Assembly (NCBI RefSeq): GCF_032062135.1 | Contig: NC_092859.1 | Location: 155,303,211-155,367,210, forward strand | Direction of reading: 5' to 3' | DNA length: 64,000 nucleotides | DNA from: Pyxicephalus adspersus | Taxonomy: Eukaryota > Chordata > Amphibia > Anura > Pyxicephalidae | In this document: positions 23,265-35,590 of the stretch, in pieces | Position numbering within the stretch: the stretch's first letter is position 1 | Layout of the letters: the number at the start of each line of letters is the position of its first letter | Notes under the pieces: model-generated | The model's database searches: none | What the model was told of the DNA's origin: nothing | The model's input: only the letters and a program-made list of their open reading frames with translations | Made by a program: the position numbers and the translations under genes

Positions 23265-23450
23265 GGGGGAAGTATCACACAATAGGAGGGTGATATGGAA
23301 TGGTGGGTGAGAAGCGAGGGTTTAGGAGACAGAAGAAGACGGGTAGGTGAGGTTAAAGAAGAAGGAATTTAGGGCTCTTTTAAAGGAGCAGAAAATAGAA
23401 GCAAGCTGAATAGGATGAGGAAAGACCCTGCCCAGAAGGGGAGGATTTAG
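23265..23450 (-). mobile_element. L2-type LINE fragment
   Basis: GTGGGGGAAGTATCACACAA, TTTAGGAGACAGAAGAAGAC, GGGTAGGTGAGGTTAAAGAA and GCAAGCTGAATAGGATGAGG are in the order found in the reverse complement of the L2 3' UTR and ORF2 end. The tail is missing. Confidence 0.8.
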
Positions 23451-23879
23451 TATATGTAGCTTTCAGTGGCGTAAAATATAAACCTACAAATATTTATTAC
23501 ATTACTAAAGGAACAGTTTGTGAGGGACTATGTCCCAAGATGTTTCTTTATGAGGAAATCAAGGTGAATAACACTGTTGCCCTGTGCAATATTGATTTTA
23601 GAATCAAAAGAAACTCCACAGAAAAGAAACTCCACAGCTCAGTTTTGGATGTATTATCTACCCACAGTGCACAACGGTGAAAACCAATAATTAAAATGAA
23701 TAATAATAATTGAAAGGTGCTAATCTTTTGGGAAAACAAAGTGGTCATGGTGCTCACAACTGTATCTATTAAATCAACGGTAACCATGTCGTTTGGGGTG
23801 ATAGATTACATCTGAAAGAGATTTGTTTCATGAAAGTTCAAAAATGAGACTGCTACAGTCCAGTTACCATGTTGTGTCC

Positions 23880-23912
23880 TTCTGACGAAGCCTTTGAGTG
23901 AAACGCGTCAAG
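23880..23912 (+). repeat. Dispersed motif GACGAAGC...GAAACGCGTC
   Basis: CTGACGAAGCCTTTGAGTGA then AACGCGTCAAGG. Related words are at 33068-33110 (TGCGTTTCGCCTCTCGGCTT, reverse orientation) and 48096 (CAACGCGTTTCAGGAGC). I recall this motif in other frog repeats but cannot name the family. Confidence 0.45.
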
Positions 23913-25284
23913 GATGCTAGTATGGAAAACGTTAAATATGTAATTGACAAATGTCTGCACATGTAATGTATAGTGGAATAATTCTGACTGATCAGTTTTT
24001 TATTTGTTTTTAAAACCAGGTGGAACATAATAAATTAGCACAGAAATGCTTTTATAAAATTTTGATTGTTTTTTGCTAACCACCTTAAAAGTCCCATATG
24101 AGACAATATTGGCATTGCTAAAGTTGACCTAAACTGTAGGAACTCGACAAATTAACTTTCTATGTACCGGGAACACAGAAATGTTATTACCTAAACAGTA
24201 CCCAGAAAAATAGCTGTGCTTTTCCAAATATGTAAAGGTGCCTGGGTACTCCTGTCCTTGCGCCCTTGACAGCTCACACTTACGGTCCGCTCCCTGACTG
24301 GTATATTGCATTATACAGTGTACAGTAGAGCGGCTTCTCGCCTTCATTCTTCTTTGTTCTGTCCTGAGTAGCGATTCTCCTTGATCCAGGTCTGCAGTCT
24401 GTCTGTGGGATCCCGTCTCTAATGCACGCTGCACACGCACATCAGACCAGGATGTTGGAAGGGGGTTAAGCAAAAGCATCTGTACTGTGCAGATCATCCT
24501 TCTCCTTGCTGGAGCCTCTGACATAAGGAGGCAAAGCCCTGCTGATACCAATACGGCAACCTTGATACAAACACATAATGCAATAAATGGCATAGTAAGC
24601 TTGTACTGGGAAAGATAATCTAAGGGACCACTGATTACTGGTCTTTTGTCCTCTGCCTGCTTCGAGATTTCATTTCCTCTTTATTATATTTAATTCATTT
24701 AAATAAATGCATAACCTCATCAAATCATTATTTATATGTGTGACCAACTGAGGGTACAGCTCCTGGCAAATATATTTTAATATGTTCTTGTTGTTCTGAG
24801 GTCTCTTAATTTTCATGTTTGAATGAACAGACCTTTTGGGACATTCATCTAATATTTTTTTATCTGACTTGAAGATTCTTTTTTTGAGCTTCCTCTCCGT
24901 AGGCTATGAATGGCAGCTTTTTATTCTCAGCGAGTTCAGAATGAAAGCCAACATTTTCCAAATCACTGGGTCTGCACACCACGTGATCCCCCGGTCTTTT
25001 AAAAAAAAAAAAGGTTTTTCTAACGCCGGTGCAATAAGATAAACATACTTTGCCATAATTCTGTCCAGCATACGGCAATATTCCCATTTGTGTGTTTCTG
25101 GCTTTGTAACAAACACCTAACAAAACTTTTTATTTTCATGCTACATTCTTATCACAATACAAAAGTCTCTTTTTATAAAAACAGGGAATCTGACATTCCC
25201 TCAAACATTCCCTATTGGGAAGCACATACTGCCATTTAAACTCATGGACCTGGAAGTTTCCTACGAGGCAACATTCAAGGCATC

Positions 25285-25508
25285 GGGCCTGATTTAATAA
25301 TGCTCTCCATGTCTGGAGAGGATACATTTTCTTCAGTAAAGCTGGGTGATTCAGAAAACCAGGGATGGATTTATTAGAAGGGATTTGCTATTTGTTAGCA
25401 AATGGTTTCAATCCTGGACCAGATTCAGTCCAGGTTTGCTGGATCACCCAGGTTCACTGATGAAAGTGTATTCTCTCCAGCCTTGGAGCACTTTAACAAA
25501 TCAGGGCC
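25285..25508. repeat. Family D palindromic MITE, near complete
   Basis: Ends GGGCCTGATTTAATAATGC and GCACTTTAACAAATCAGGGCC. The inner arms CTGGGTGATTCAGAAAACCA and TTGCTGGATCACCCAG pair across a centre with GCTATTTGTTAGC. Confidence 0.85.
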
Positions 25509-26812
25509 AACTTCGGAATCCCTGTTTTATAAATAGTCGATTGGTCCGAAGGTGTCTTCCATCGGGTCCCGGCATCCGTCTCCAAGCCGGCGCTCCGGGC
25601 GTCGCCATCTTCGCCTCCTTATGTAACTTCTTCTTTGTACATCACCCGACCCAGGCGTGATGCGTGACCTCTGCAAATTTTCTCTTTTTACCAAAAGGCT
25701 TCTTCTGTGCATGCCCGAGATGCTCCGGCATGCACAGAAAAAGCACCCAAGAGCCTCCCGGGATGCATGACATAGGTATCCTGGAAAGCTTTGCGCTCCC
25801 ATTTATTCTCGATCGTTTAGGTGAATTAAGGGGCAGTGCTTCACCCTATGTGTTGCACAAAAAACAAACAGAATTTTTACCTTGACAACCCTTTTATGTA
25901 AAGTGAATATTCTGAGTTTAGGTACGTTTTAAGAAGACATTGGTGATTATACCTCCACATTGATTTTATACTGGGTGTCTTTTTCACTTTGTCCACTAGG
26001 CAGTTCTAAGTTCATTTTTATTCACAATTCGTTACCTGTGTACTTATAAATCAAACGGAATGCTGCACACATTCACCTTTCAAATGCTCTGCAGAAGCTT
26101 TCCATTCAAAGGAAAAAAATGCCTATCTCCATGTATGTTGCTGAGTTCTATTTGCACTGCCTAGCCCTGTACATCCAATTGATTGTAAACTTCACATAGA
26201 TTTTTCCCGGCTAAAAATTGATTGGATTATTGATAAGTTTAAACTGTAACAAAGACAGATTCCATTGCATGCAGTCCTCACTTCCAGTTACTTTGAATCT
26301 TTGTGATTAGGACATAAAAGGTCAGACCTGGTACTTTATCACCATTGCAGATAAGGATGGGACAAATGTTTATCAGACCCTCTGGAGATATCAAGGCTTA
26401 AAAGGAGAGGGGACAGATAAGTGAGGGGTAACTACCCAGGGTAGCTTTCTTGCTGTGCTTTTATCTGCTCGGAATCTTAAGGGTCTCATAAGAGTTAGAA
26501 GAAGCTGAACATTCTATTACTCTATTATACTGTACACAAGCTTAGGGCTCCAGCAAAGATTTAGGAGAAGCTGAAGGTTTTATATTATATACGATGTCCA
26601 ATCTTCTGTACATTTCTTCTTATTGTAACATAAATTGTCTGTTCTACAGATACTTTCTGATTTTCCAGATAGTTTTAATTCCATCATCATCATTAGTCAT
26701 TTATCCTGAACAAAATATGTCAAATCATTGTTCAGATCTGCTGAGTAAGAAGTTAGGTCAAGTGATGTCTGACCTGGCTATTTTCCATTTCCAGTTTACT
26801 TGCTGATGAAGC

Positions 26813-26847
<35 letters not shown>

Positions 26848-26974
26848 ATTGCACAATTGTGAAGCATTTTCTAAATTTCGGAAGAATTTTGTATTTTGCC
26901 ATTCTTGTTGGTTTTGCTATATTGTACTTTTATACAGTGTTTGTATAGTGGGCTGCATGACAATTATTAATCAT

Positions 26975-27103
26975 TAGAGCAGCCTTTCTCTATCTTTTTT
27001 TAATGAAATATTTTATTTATATAATTGGTGTCAGGCGCACAGACCTGAGAGTCACAAACTGCTCATTGCTCAAGGAACCCCCCCCTGGTTGAGAAACATT
27101 GGG
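26975..27103 (+). mobile_element. Family C hAT-like element, internally deleted
   Basis: Begins near AGCAGCCTTTCTCTATC and ends GAGTCACAAACTGCTCATTG, CTCAAGGAACCCCCCCCTGG, TTGAGAAACATTG. The middle is lost. It starts the block that recurs inverted at about 43.35-43.68 kb. Confidence 0.75.
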
Positions 27104-27355
27104 TTAAAGCATCACTTTGGTTTTTTTACTCATCCACAATAGATTTGTAGAACCTTCCTTTTTTATCGTATAATTTAAGTCTACTGCTTTGTAATGTATT
27201 TATATCTAGCTCGGTGTCTTGAGGCTAATTTCCAGAAGTATGCAAATAAGTATACTTCTTTTGAGGTTTACTTCAGTTTTGCTACTATCAACCAAACACC
27301 AAAGAGACATAGATAATTGCCTTAGGTTTCTGATTATTCAATTTCAATCTCCAGG
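27104..27355 (+). repeat. Shared block A of an inverted pair (partner 43,348-43,615)
   Basis: Words such as GTGTCTTGAGGCTAATTTCC, AGAAGTATGCAAATAAGTAT and GTTTACTTCAGTTTTGCTA recur in reverse complement at 43,400-43,490, in the same order between a family C end and an L2 fragment. The 22 bases at 27,327-27,348 are inverted relative to the partner. Confidence 0.85.
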
Positions 27356-27990
27356 TTCTACCACTTCATTCTGCACAACATCTCCAATATCCCTACCTGT
27401 CCCCAGAGACCACCAAACTCCTTGTACACGCTCTTATCTCTCATCTGGACTACTGTAACCCCCTCCTCTCTGGTATTCCACTAACCCGACTCTCCTCTAC
27501 AATCTATAATGAATGGTGCAGCCAGACTCATCCATCCTTCCCTCTACCTACCCCATACATAGCCTTCCCTCTACCTACCTACCCCATACACAGCCTTCCC
27601 ACTGCTCCTCTTCTGCTGCCTTGCTTTGAAGTTCTCTTCATTGGCTTCCATTTCACTTTAGAATCAAATTCATCTCCTGGGCTTTCCCTTTAAATTCCTC
27701 CACAGCTCTTGTCCCACTTACCTTTCTGACCTGATAGAAAAATACTCCCCTAGTTGCTCTCTTCGCTCCTCCAATGACCTACTAATGACTTCCTCACTCA
27801 TAACCTCATCACACGCATGGCTCCAAGCCTTTTCTTGAGCTGCCCCAACTCTCTGGAATGGTCTTCCTCGTCCTATTCGGCTTGCTCCTACTTTCTGCTC
27901 ATTTAAAAGAGATCTCAAAACCCAACGCCTCAACCTCCCCTACCCATCTTTCTCTGTCCCATAAACCCTCACTACTCATCCTCCATTCAC
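27356..27990 (+). mobile_element. L2-type LINE 3' end
   Basis: Sense copy from TCTACCACTTCATTCTGCAC through ORF2 words (L-S-P-E-T, LDYCN, then a 2-3 copy CTACCTACCCCATACA array at 27,535-27,605) to CCCATAAACCCTCACTACTC. The 3' tail is missing. Confidence 0.88.
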
Positions 27991-28485
27991 ATGCACAACC
28001 AATAGATGTTTGCTGAGCAGTGATGATGTAATGTGAACAATTTTTACAATGGTCTTTCAATCTCTACAAAGGATTATTTTGCTGCATGTATAGTATCATC
28101 ATTGCTTCATTCTTTCCATTTATTAAGGATCATTTGTTTGGAAAGATGATTCCTTAGTATGTGTATGTAGTTCCGGCAATATGTTATGTGAGATAGATTG
28201 ATTTTAATTATTTCTTTCACTCTTCTGCTGATTTAAAAGGAGAAAGAAAACAAAACTACCAATGCATATTTATTTACAAATAAGAACAGTAACCCACAGC
28301 ATCCCATTACAGTTTAGTGCTCTAACATACCGCCATGCAATGTGCAGTCCTTGATCTTTCTGCCCATCCATCCTGTGATGACTTTAATACAGAGGGATAA
28401 TTAAAGATCTAATTATTGCAGTGTGGCAGGTATTTACATGTGTCTGTGTCACGCTATGTTACAGAATATGCAAGAAAATCACATC

Positions 28486-28796
28486 TAAGGCTACGTACAT
28501 ATGTCAGATGATTCTTGTCCGATATTTGTCTCAGTTCTGAGAATCTGGAGTGTGCACAGCGCCCGTCGTTCATTGATCTGTCCTGGATCTACCGATGACG
28601 AACGATCGTAACAAAAGTGAAGGGGAGAGAGCACAGCGGGGTGCTGCTCTGACGTTCTTCCCTCTCCATAGAGCAGAACTGTGCTGTATATATATATATA
28701 CAGTGCTCATTCATGCATCATGCATTCTTTTGTCTTGGAAAAGATTATGAAAGATACTTTCCGACGACAAATATTATTTGTGTGTACCCAGCCTTA
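28486..28796. mobile_element. Family G TIR-bearing MITE
   Basis: Ends TAAGGCTACGTACATATGTC and TGTGTACCCAGCCTTA form inverted repeats. It carries CAGATGATTCTTGTCC, CGATGACGAACGATCG and a TATATA stretch. Another copy is at 52.67 kb. I cannot assign a superfamily. Confidence 0.75.
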
Positions 28797-29586
28797 TTCT
28801 TGCAAAGGTTAATGGGTGTAAATAAGGTAACCACAGGCAAGATGTGGCAAAAACCACACTCGCCCCTAGCAAGCTTTCGTCAGAGGCTGGAATTATAAGC
28901 GAACATTGTGTTTAAATGTAATTATCTGATGAGCTGGGCTTTATGTGGTTCCAGTAATGATGTCAGGAGGCAATTCTGACTTCAGCAGATATTAACTCCT
29001 TCTGTGTGGTTGCAGAATTCCATCAACGTAATTGTATTTTCTATTCCCAATGCAGGCCTGGTCACACGGTTGATTTTTATTACATTTTGATGTTCCTGTT
29101 TGATTAGAGATTTGTCCTTTGAGCCTTCCAATCACCAATATGATGCAAGGAAAACCTTTATAACGAATAGGACTTGAAATCTGGGTTAGGAGTAAAAATT
29201 CTTCCAGCGGTGATGCAATTGCTGCTATAGGAATGTTGCAATAAACCTGCGGTTTGTTAGGTTTGAAACAGGTGTGTAATATTCAAAATATTTCCATGTT
29301 CTGGTGGTTTCTCTTTCAAGTAAAAACAACCATTGGTCATATTTCTTCGATTCCCAAGGTGAGGAATGTAAACCACTCATTGTGCTCCTCCGATCGGTAC
29401 TTGGCAGGGCTTAGGGTTTGCTTGTGGGTCCGTCTCATGGATGAAAAATGTGCTCAGTCTGGCACTGGTTTTGTTACAGGTGTGGGTAGGAACACGTAAG
29501 TTGGAAGAGGCTTTTTCTGTGTGGCCCATTTGTCTCTTAGGAAGGGCGATGCTCAGACCTGGTTCCTTCATGTTTCATAGGTAGAG

Positions 29587-29753
29587 CAGTATTCTCCCCA
29601 GATTATTTTGTAAGCTTTTGCGGGAGGAAGCTGTAGGTGGGTGGCAGCTCCTATTGAAACCCCAATTTGTAGTAACCACCTAAAAACAGCCGGGTGGTAA
29701 CTGAAAAGTGCTGGGTGGTGCGCCCAGCTAAAAGGGGCCCAGGGAGAACACTT
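29587..29753. repeat. Family E fold-back MITE
   Basis: Left CAGTATTCTCCCCAG, right CCCAGGGAGAACACTT. The inner part reads GTAACCACCTAAAAACAGCC and GGGTGGTAACTGAAAAGTGC. Flanked by TAGAG on both sides (29582-29586, 29754-29758), a possible 5-bp target duplication. Confidence 0.82.
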
Positions 29754-30339
29754 TAGAGTTTTCTCCATAATTAAAAAACAATACCACCCTCAAAGATCCT
29801 AGTCATTTTTTTCCTCCCTTGGTGCAGAAGAAGCTTATCTTAACTCACTGCATACTTTTCTGTTTCTTTAAAGACTATTACCATCTTGCAACATACTTAG
29901 CCCTCCAGCTTAGTGTGATATGACTAATACAATAACCACTCATTGCACTGGTTGTGTTGGTGACACATATTGCCTCGAGATTTATGAAACCTGTTATAAG
30001 TCATGCAGAAGGTTGTATAATGCAAATCACAGATATATTGCTATTTAAACCACCATAGAGGAACCACCATGGACCACCTGCTATGAGTTTTCCACATTCA
30101 GCCATGGCTGGACTTGCTCAAGGTACCTGCAGTCACTGTTTGCACTCAACAAATCTATATGAACAAATCAAAATCCACAAATTGTATCAGTACTCAAAAC
30201 ATTTCACACAAATTTTTTCCTAATTTTTAGGTCTGTGTGTCACTTTTTTTGTTAAGGAGTTGGTGGTTAGCGTCCAGTGAATCTTACCTTCACTTGATAA
30301 TTGCAACGTGTGGTTTTGTAGACACGTGGTGCAGAATTG

Positions 30340-30800
30340 TCTCCCCTGTGGCGCAGAATTGGTCCCCCTGCATACCCTGTGGCGCAGAATTGGTTCCCCT
30401 GCGTACTGTGTGGCGCAGAATTGGTTCCCCTGCGTACCGTGTAGCGCAGAAATGGTTCCCCTGCGTACCGCGTGGCGCAGAATTGGTTCCCCTGCGTACC
30501 GCGTGGCGCAGAATTGGTTCCCCTGCGTACCCTGTGGCGCAGAATTGGTTCCCCTGCGTACCGTGTGGCGCAGAATTGGTTCCCCTGCGTACCGTGTGGC
30601 GCAGAATTGGTTCCCCTGCGTACCGTGTAGCGCAGAATGGGTTCCCCTGCGTACCGCGTGGCGCAGAATTGGTTCCGCTGCGTACCCTTTGGCACAGAAT
30701 TGGTTCCCCTGCAAACCCTGTAGTGTTGAATGGGTTCCCCTGCATACCTTGTGGCGCCGAATTGGTTCCCCTGTGTACCCTGTTCACAATTGGTTCTCCT
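30340..30800. repeat. 31-bp CpG-rich minisatellite
   Basis: About 15 units of 31 bases: GGCGCAGAATTGGTTCCCCT then GCGTACCGTGT, with point variants (CATACC, GTAGCGC, GGCACAG). The unit contains no stop codon in any of the six frames. As 31 is not a multiple of 3, each strand reads through all frames with a 31-residue super-period, explaining overlapping ORFs of up to 210 codons. It has up to four CpGs per unit in an otherwise CpG-poor region. Confidence 0.96.
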
Positions 30801-31207
30801 GCTAACCCAGGGCTTCCATCATCAAAGCTGATATTTGTGGTGAGAAAATTAGTACAGATCAGATAAATTCTATGACTACACATTGCTTTGTTGTTGAATA
30901 ACTGGAATACTCTGCTGTCCATGGTTTTAATAAATCCACCATGTGGTCATCACAATGTCTGGCCGGTCTTCCTGCAACTTCAATACCTTCAAGTCAATGG
31001 TCATCAGATACATTATCTGTGGGGTTTTGTTTTATTTTAATGGTTTCTACCCTAAAATATCCTGACAGGTTTGTTGGTCTCCTCTATAATAAGTGTTCTG
31101 TGGTAAGAAAATTAGATCAAAACTACAAAAATTAGAGACTGATATGATCTGAATGGGCCATAAACATTTATTGTATTTTGTTGTAGTTTTATATATATTG
31201 TAGTCAC

Positions 31208-31480
31208 TTAAAGCAGAAATAAACCTGCTATACTCACCTATCCCAGTTCTGTGGCAGGCCCGCCATCTTCCTTCTTTTTGGTGATGATCTTTGACCATCT
31301 CGATTGGCCGGGAGGGAATTTAGGTAATATTATTCTTTCTCAGCAAAAGTAAAGCAAGCAGAGATTGCATTTGCAGCTCAAAGATTTGACAGCTGGTAGT
31401 CGACCATGCAGGTAAGAACAGATATTACAGAAGGGACATCGCTGGCAATATCTACCTACCTGCTTTAGTTCCACTTTCAA
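31208..31480. mobile_element. Family H TIR-bearing MITE
   Basis: Ends TTAAAGCAGAAATAAACCTG and TGCTTTAGTTCCACTTTCAA are imperfect inverted repeats. The inside has TACTCACCTATCCCAGTTCT, CCGCCATCTTCC and GACCATCTCGATTGGCC, shared with other copies. Confidence 0.8.
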
Positions 31481-32325
31481 GAGTAGTTAAACCAAACATG
31501 AACTCTTATCTATTCCTTTTAGCTGGTAAATATACCATTCAATGTATTTTTTGCTCTGCCTGTTTGATATTTACAACAGAAATTTAGATCCAACCTGTGT
31601 CCTATGCTCTTCGCATTCCTGATAGTTTACTTTTTTTCTGTACCTGCAGGGTCTTTTTTGGGATGAAACTTTTTGCATATTAATTACATATTTTTAATAT
31701 TACATTATATTTCATATGTTTAATGTTGCCTTTGACTGTAAAATTTGTCTTTGGGTTCCATAACCAGTCATTGGTTTTGTGCTGACAGGGCCTCAGTAAC
31801 AGCAGATTCAGCCATGGTGCTGCTGGAGTGTAAGTCATTATAGAATTTGGGCTTTTATTATTTTTTTTTTTTTTTGCATTTTTTATTTTTTTGGAAGAAA
31901 TACCTGGTCAGTATTTGACTGTTCTGTATGTTTTGTTTCCATGTACTGCTCCTCTAGTTGTATTTTTGGCTCCTGGTAGCTGAGCTGTCATGAATATAAT
32001 TTTATTTTCTTGTTCATTCCAAAACCATGGCAGTACCTGGGATTATTGACTATTTCTGCAGGCACACCCAGTTTATTTTCTTGGTTTTATTACCTAATCC
32101 CCTTGAGAAGGTGTTCCAGCAAAACTCATCTGCCAGCGTCCAGGCTTGCCACGTCTAGTACAAATGAAGGGATTGGTACGTTTTATTTTAAAAATTACTT
32201 TCTCTTTTCTTGATGACTCCATTTTAAAGGGGTTTATAAGAGGTAGGCCATGAAAGGAAGTGAAAGTGTTGCTCATGACAACTATTTACTTTCTTTCATT
32301 TTGTCAGAACTATTGTGGAAACATT

Positions 32326-32549
32326 GGACCTGTTTTATTAAAGCGCTCCAAGGCTGAAGGAGATACACTTTCATCAGTGAAGATGGGTAGTCCAGCAAAC
32401 CTGGAATGGATCTAGTCTAGTATTGAAAACATTTGCTAACAAATAGGAAATGACTTTTAAGAAGTCCATTCCAGGTGTATTGGATCACCCAGCTTCACTG
32501 ATGAAAGTGTATCTCCTCCAGCCTTGTGGAGCTTTATTAAATCAGGCCC
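32326..32549. repeat. Family D palindromic MITE, near complete
   Basis: GGACCTGTTTTATTAAAGCG and GGAGCTTTATTAAATCAGGC at the ends. GATACACTTTCATCAGTGAA faces TTCACTGATGAAAGTGTATC, an exact 20-base inverted repeat. Confidence 0.88.
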
Positions 32550-32837
32550 ATGGTTGGGGAACTCTGATTGGGTTTTGTTTTTCCATTGCTATTTTTTAGA
32601 ACCCCATAGGAGTATATTTAACATATTCTTGGAGTTGGATCATTCTGGCATGAGAAAAGACACGGTCCCTGAACTAGACAAGCATGTCTGTTAGGATCTC
32701 CATTGGGCTTGTCCAAAAAACTTCAGAAACAACTTAATGGGACCTTGGCTAATCGGCCTCTTAGAGGATAAGTCCATCCAAAAGTAATATTATGGTAATT
32801 TTGGTAAAATGGCAGCCCCTGTAATCTGATTGAACTG

Positions 32838-32902
32838 TTAAATAACCACCCAAAAACAGCTGGGTGGTGCGTCTGGCTAAAAGGAGCTTGGTAGAACACT
32901 GA
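32838..32902. repeat. Family E fragment
   Basis: AATAACCACCCAAAAACAGC, TGGGTGGTGCG and GAGCTTGGTAGAACACTG: only the right half remains. Confidence 0.7.
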
Positions 32903-33554
32903 ATAAAATAATCTACTCCCAACTTCTAGACAATAAATAGTGCCAACCCATATAGGTTATAGAGACTAATACATTCAAAGGAATGTTTTTGTGTTGGCAA
33001 ACACGCTTGTATTGAAAAATAATGTAGCAAATCTTGTAGAACGAGTATAACCTCTCAAACCCCAATGCGTTTCGCCTCTCGGCTTTTCAGGGGTATTTTG
33101 AGAATGTTAAATGTTGTTGTATAAAACATAATTGTGTGTGAAGGTAAGGTATCCATTCCATAGGTCAATTAAATAGACAATCAGGATGAATACAGCTCAT
33201 AATGAACATAGGATATGAAGAATAATGTAATAAAACAATGTTGAATGTTGACATGTATATTACGGGAGAGTGCCAATAATTGGGATCATTGGCACTCCTA
33301 CAAGATTTAGGGATTTGCTGTGTAGTTGAGGTCTTGTACCCCATGAAGTAGCAAATAGGCACCGACTGATTACAAATGGTTAATGAATGTAATATATATT
33401 CAAACATAAATGTCTGCAATATAATCTATGTTTGGTACTTTATCTTTGTGTGTTTACTAACAGAAAACCCAACTATTCCTGAATACTCCTACAAATCACC
33501 TTTTGTGTGTCCTAGTATCCTCGTCCAAAAAAAAAGACCAGACTTTATTGTCAT

Positions 33555-33755
33555 TGTGTGTGAACCCTTCTATAATAACTATATCTACTGGTTACATTAT
33601 GATAATGTGATGGTTAGTGGGAAGAATGCCTCTTACATTGCCCAGATGACCAAAAAGAGCATTGGTGTCCAAAAGGCACAAATTGCTCATGGAACCCCTA
33701 GCAAGCTCTTGAGGAATCTTAGGTTTTCATGGAGCCCATGTTGAGAAAAACTGGT
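33555..33755 (+). mobile_element. Family C hAT-like element, decayed
   Basis: Retains GGTTAGTGGGAAGAATGCCT, CTTACATTGCCCAG, GAGCATTGGTGTCC and the right end ATGTTGAGAAAAACTGG. The left end is lost. Confidence 0.72.
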
Positions 33756-34317
33756 GTGGACCCAGAAACTATAATTTACCCAACAGATTTTGGGGTATAA
33801 GATGGTTCAACCCTGGTGGAAAGTTGGTAAACGGACTTTTATTTTTAAACCGTCAATCTCCCTTGACAGAATTCCCCAAACGCTGATACCCATTTATTTC
33901 CCACAACTTTGTATATCAGCTGAGTCAGAAGTTTTGTAAGAGAACCTGTCACCTACATACATTTTTACCATTTGCTGGTCAGTTCCTTCCCCTGTTCTGC
34001 ATAGTGCCGAGTCATCCTTTTCTGTTCATTTTTTTCTGTGTTGCCAGTAATGAGGAAAGAGCGAGTCAACCTGCCAATGCCCAAATGTTTTCTCATACAA
34101 TCACCTGATCGTCTTACGGCATTATCTGAAATAGTGTCAGATGATTCTGCCAAATTGTTTGTCCACTCCTTAGGTTTATTGCATTTTAAAGCTTTTTTTC
34201 TGCTAATCCTCTTGATGTAGGACATTGCAAAATATACTCCTAATAGGAAAACTGATGTAATATAGATTAAAGAAAAGTTGTAGGATATTTTGGCATCTTT
34301 CATGATTACTTCCTCGT

Positions 34318-35590
34318 TTGTTCTCCCCTCTTCTTCTCTACCTTCTCTTTACTATCTTCTTTCTCTCTTCCTTTTCTTCTCTCTCTCCCTTTCTCTTTCT
34401 CTCTATCTCCCCCTCTCCTCTCTTGCTTTTTCTCCTCCCTGTTGTCCATTTAATTGTGATTGTAGTAAAAGTCTCTCCTCTCTCTCACCTCTCCCCCCCC
34501 NNNNNNNNNNNNNNNNNNNNNNNNNNNNNNNNNNNNNNNNNNNNNNNNNNNNNNNNNNNNNNNNNNNNNNNNNNNNNNNNNNNNNNNNNNNNNNNNNNNN
34601 NNNNNNNNNNNNNNNNNNNNNNNNNNNNNNNNNNNNNNNNNNNNNNNNNNNNNNNNNNNNNNNNNNNNNNNNNNNNNNNNNNNNNNNNNNNNNNNNNNNN
34701 NNNNNNNNNNNNNNNNNNNNNNNNNNNNNNNNNNNNNNNNNNNNNNNNNNNNNNNNNNNNNNNNNNNNNNNNNNNNNNNNNNNNNNNNNNNNNNNNNNNN
34801 NNNNNNNNNNNNNNNNNNNNNNNNNNNNNNNNNNNNNNNNNNNNNNNNNNNNNNNNNNNNNNNNNNNNNNNNNNNNNNNNNNNNNNNNNNNNNNNNNNNN
34901 NNNNNNNNNNNNNNNNNNNNNNNNNNNNNNNNNNNNNNNNNNNNNNNNNNNNNNNNNNNNNNNNNNNNNNNNNNNNNNNNNNNNNNNNNNNNNNNNNNNN
35001 NNNNNNNNNNNNNNNNNNNNNNNNNNNNNNNNNNNNNNNNNNNNNNNNNNNNNNNNNNNNNNNNNNNNNNNNNNNNNNNNNNNNNNNNNNNNNNNNNNNN
35101 NNNNNNNNNNNNNNNNNNNNNNNNNNNNNNNNNNNNNNNNNNNNNNNNNNNNNNNNNNNNNNNNNNNNNNNNNNNNNNNNNNNNNNNNNNNNNNNNNNNN
35201 NNNNNNNNNNNNNNNNNNNNNNNNNNNNNNNNNNNNNNNNNNNNNNNNNNNNNCCCTCTCTCTCTCTCTCCCCTCTCCTCCTCTCTCCTCCCTCTCTCTC
35301 CCCTCTCCTCCTCCCTCTCTCTCCCCTCTCCTCCTCCCTCCTCCTCTCTCTCCTCTCCCTCTCTCTCCCCCTCTCCCCCCTCTCTCTCTCTCCTTTTCCT
35401 CCTCCTCTCTCCTCTCTCTCTCTCTCTCCCCTCTCCTCCTCCCTCTCTCGCTCCCTCTCCTCCTCCTCTCTTTCTCTCTCTCCCCCCTCTCCTCCTCCCT
35501 CCTCCTCTCTCTCTCTCCTCTCCCTCTCTCTCTCACTCTCTCTCCCCCCCCTCTCGCTCTCCTCTTTCTCTTTCTCTCCTCGCTGGTGTC
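34318..35590. repeat. CT-rich low-complexity tract with internal gap
   Basis: Polypyrimidine sequence on the + strand at 34,318-34,500 and 35,254-35,590, separated by 753 N (34,501-35,253). The word TGTCCATTTAATTGTGATTG followed by TAGTAAAA occurs just inside the left part (34,443) and, with one change, after the right part (35,587). The translations across it are low-complexity artefacts. Confidence 0.95.

Noticed and set aside
24129..24593. 154-codon minus-strand ORF with a hydrophobic, signal-like start
   Set aside because: It is the longest non-repetitive frame, but one of this length is about what chance gives in 64 kb. No family resemblance, poly(A) signal or splice context was seen.
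25550..25800. GC-rich block that could be a promoter
   Set aside because: Words such as GCATGCCCGAGATGCTCC and CCATCTTCGCCTCC recur in related form in other dispersed repeats of the window; it looks like repeat-derived GC.
30340..30800. CRISPR-like regular array
   Set aside because: Units are contiguous with no unique spacers, and the context is a vertebrate intron.
30220..30922. Overlapping ORFs of 142-210 codons on both strands
   Set aside because: They follow from the stop-free 31-bp tandem unit and are not supported by splice, promoter or domain evidence.
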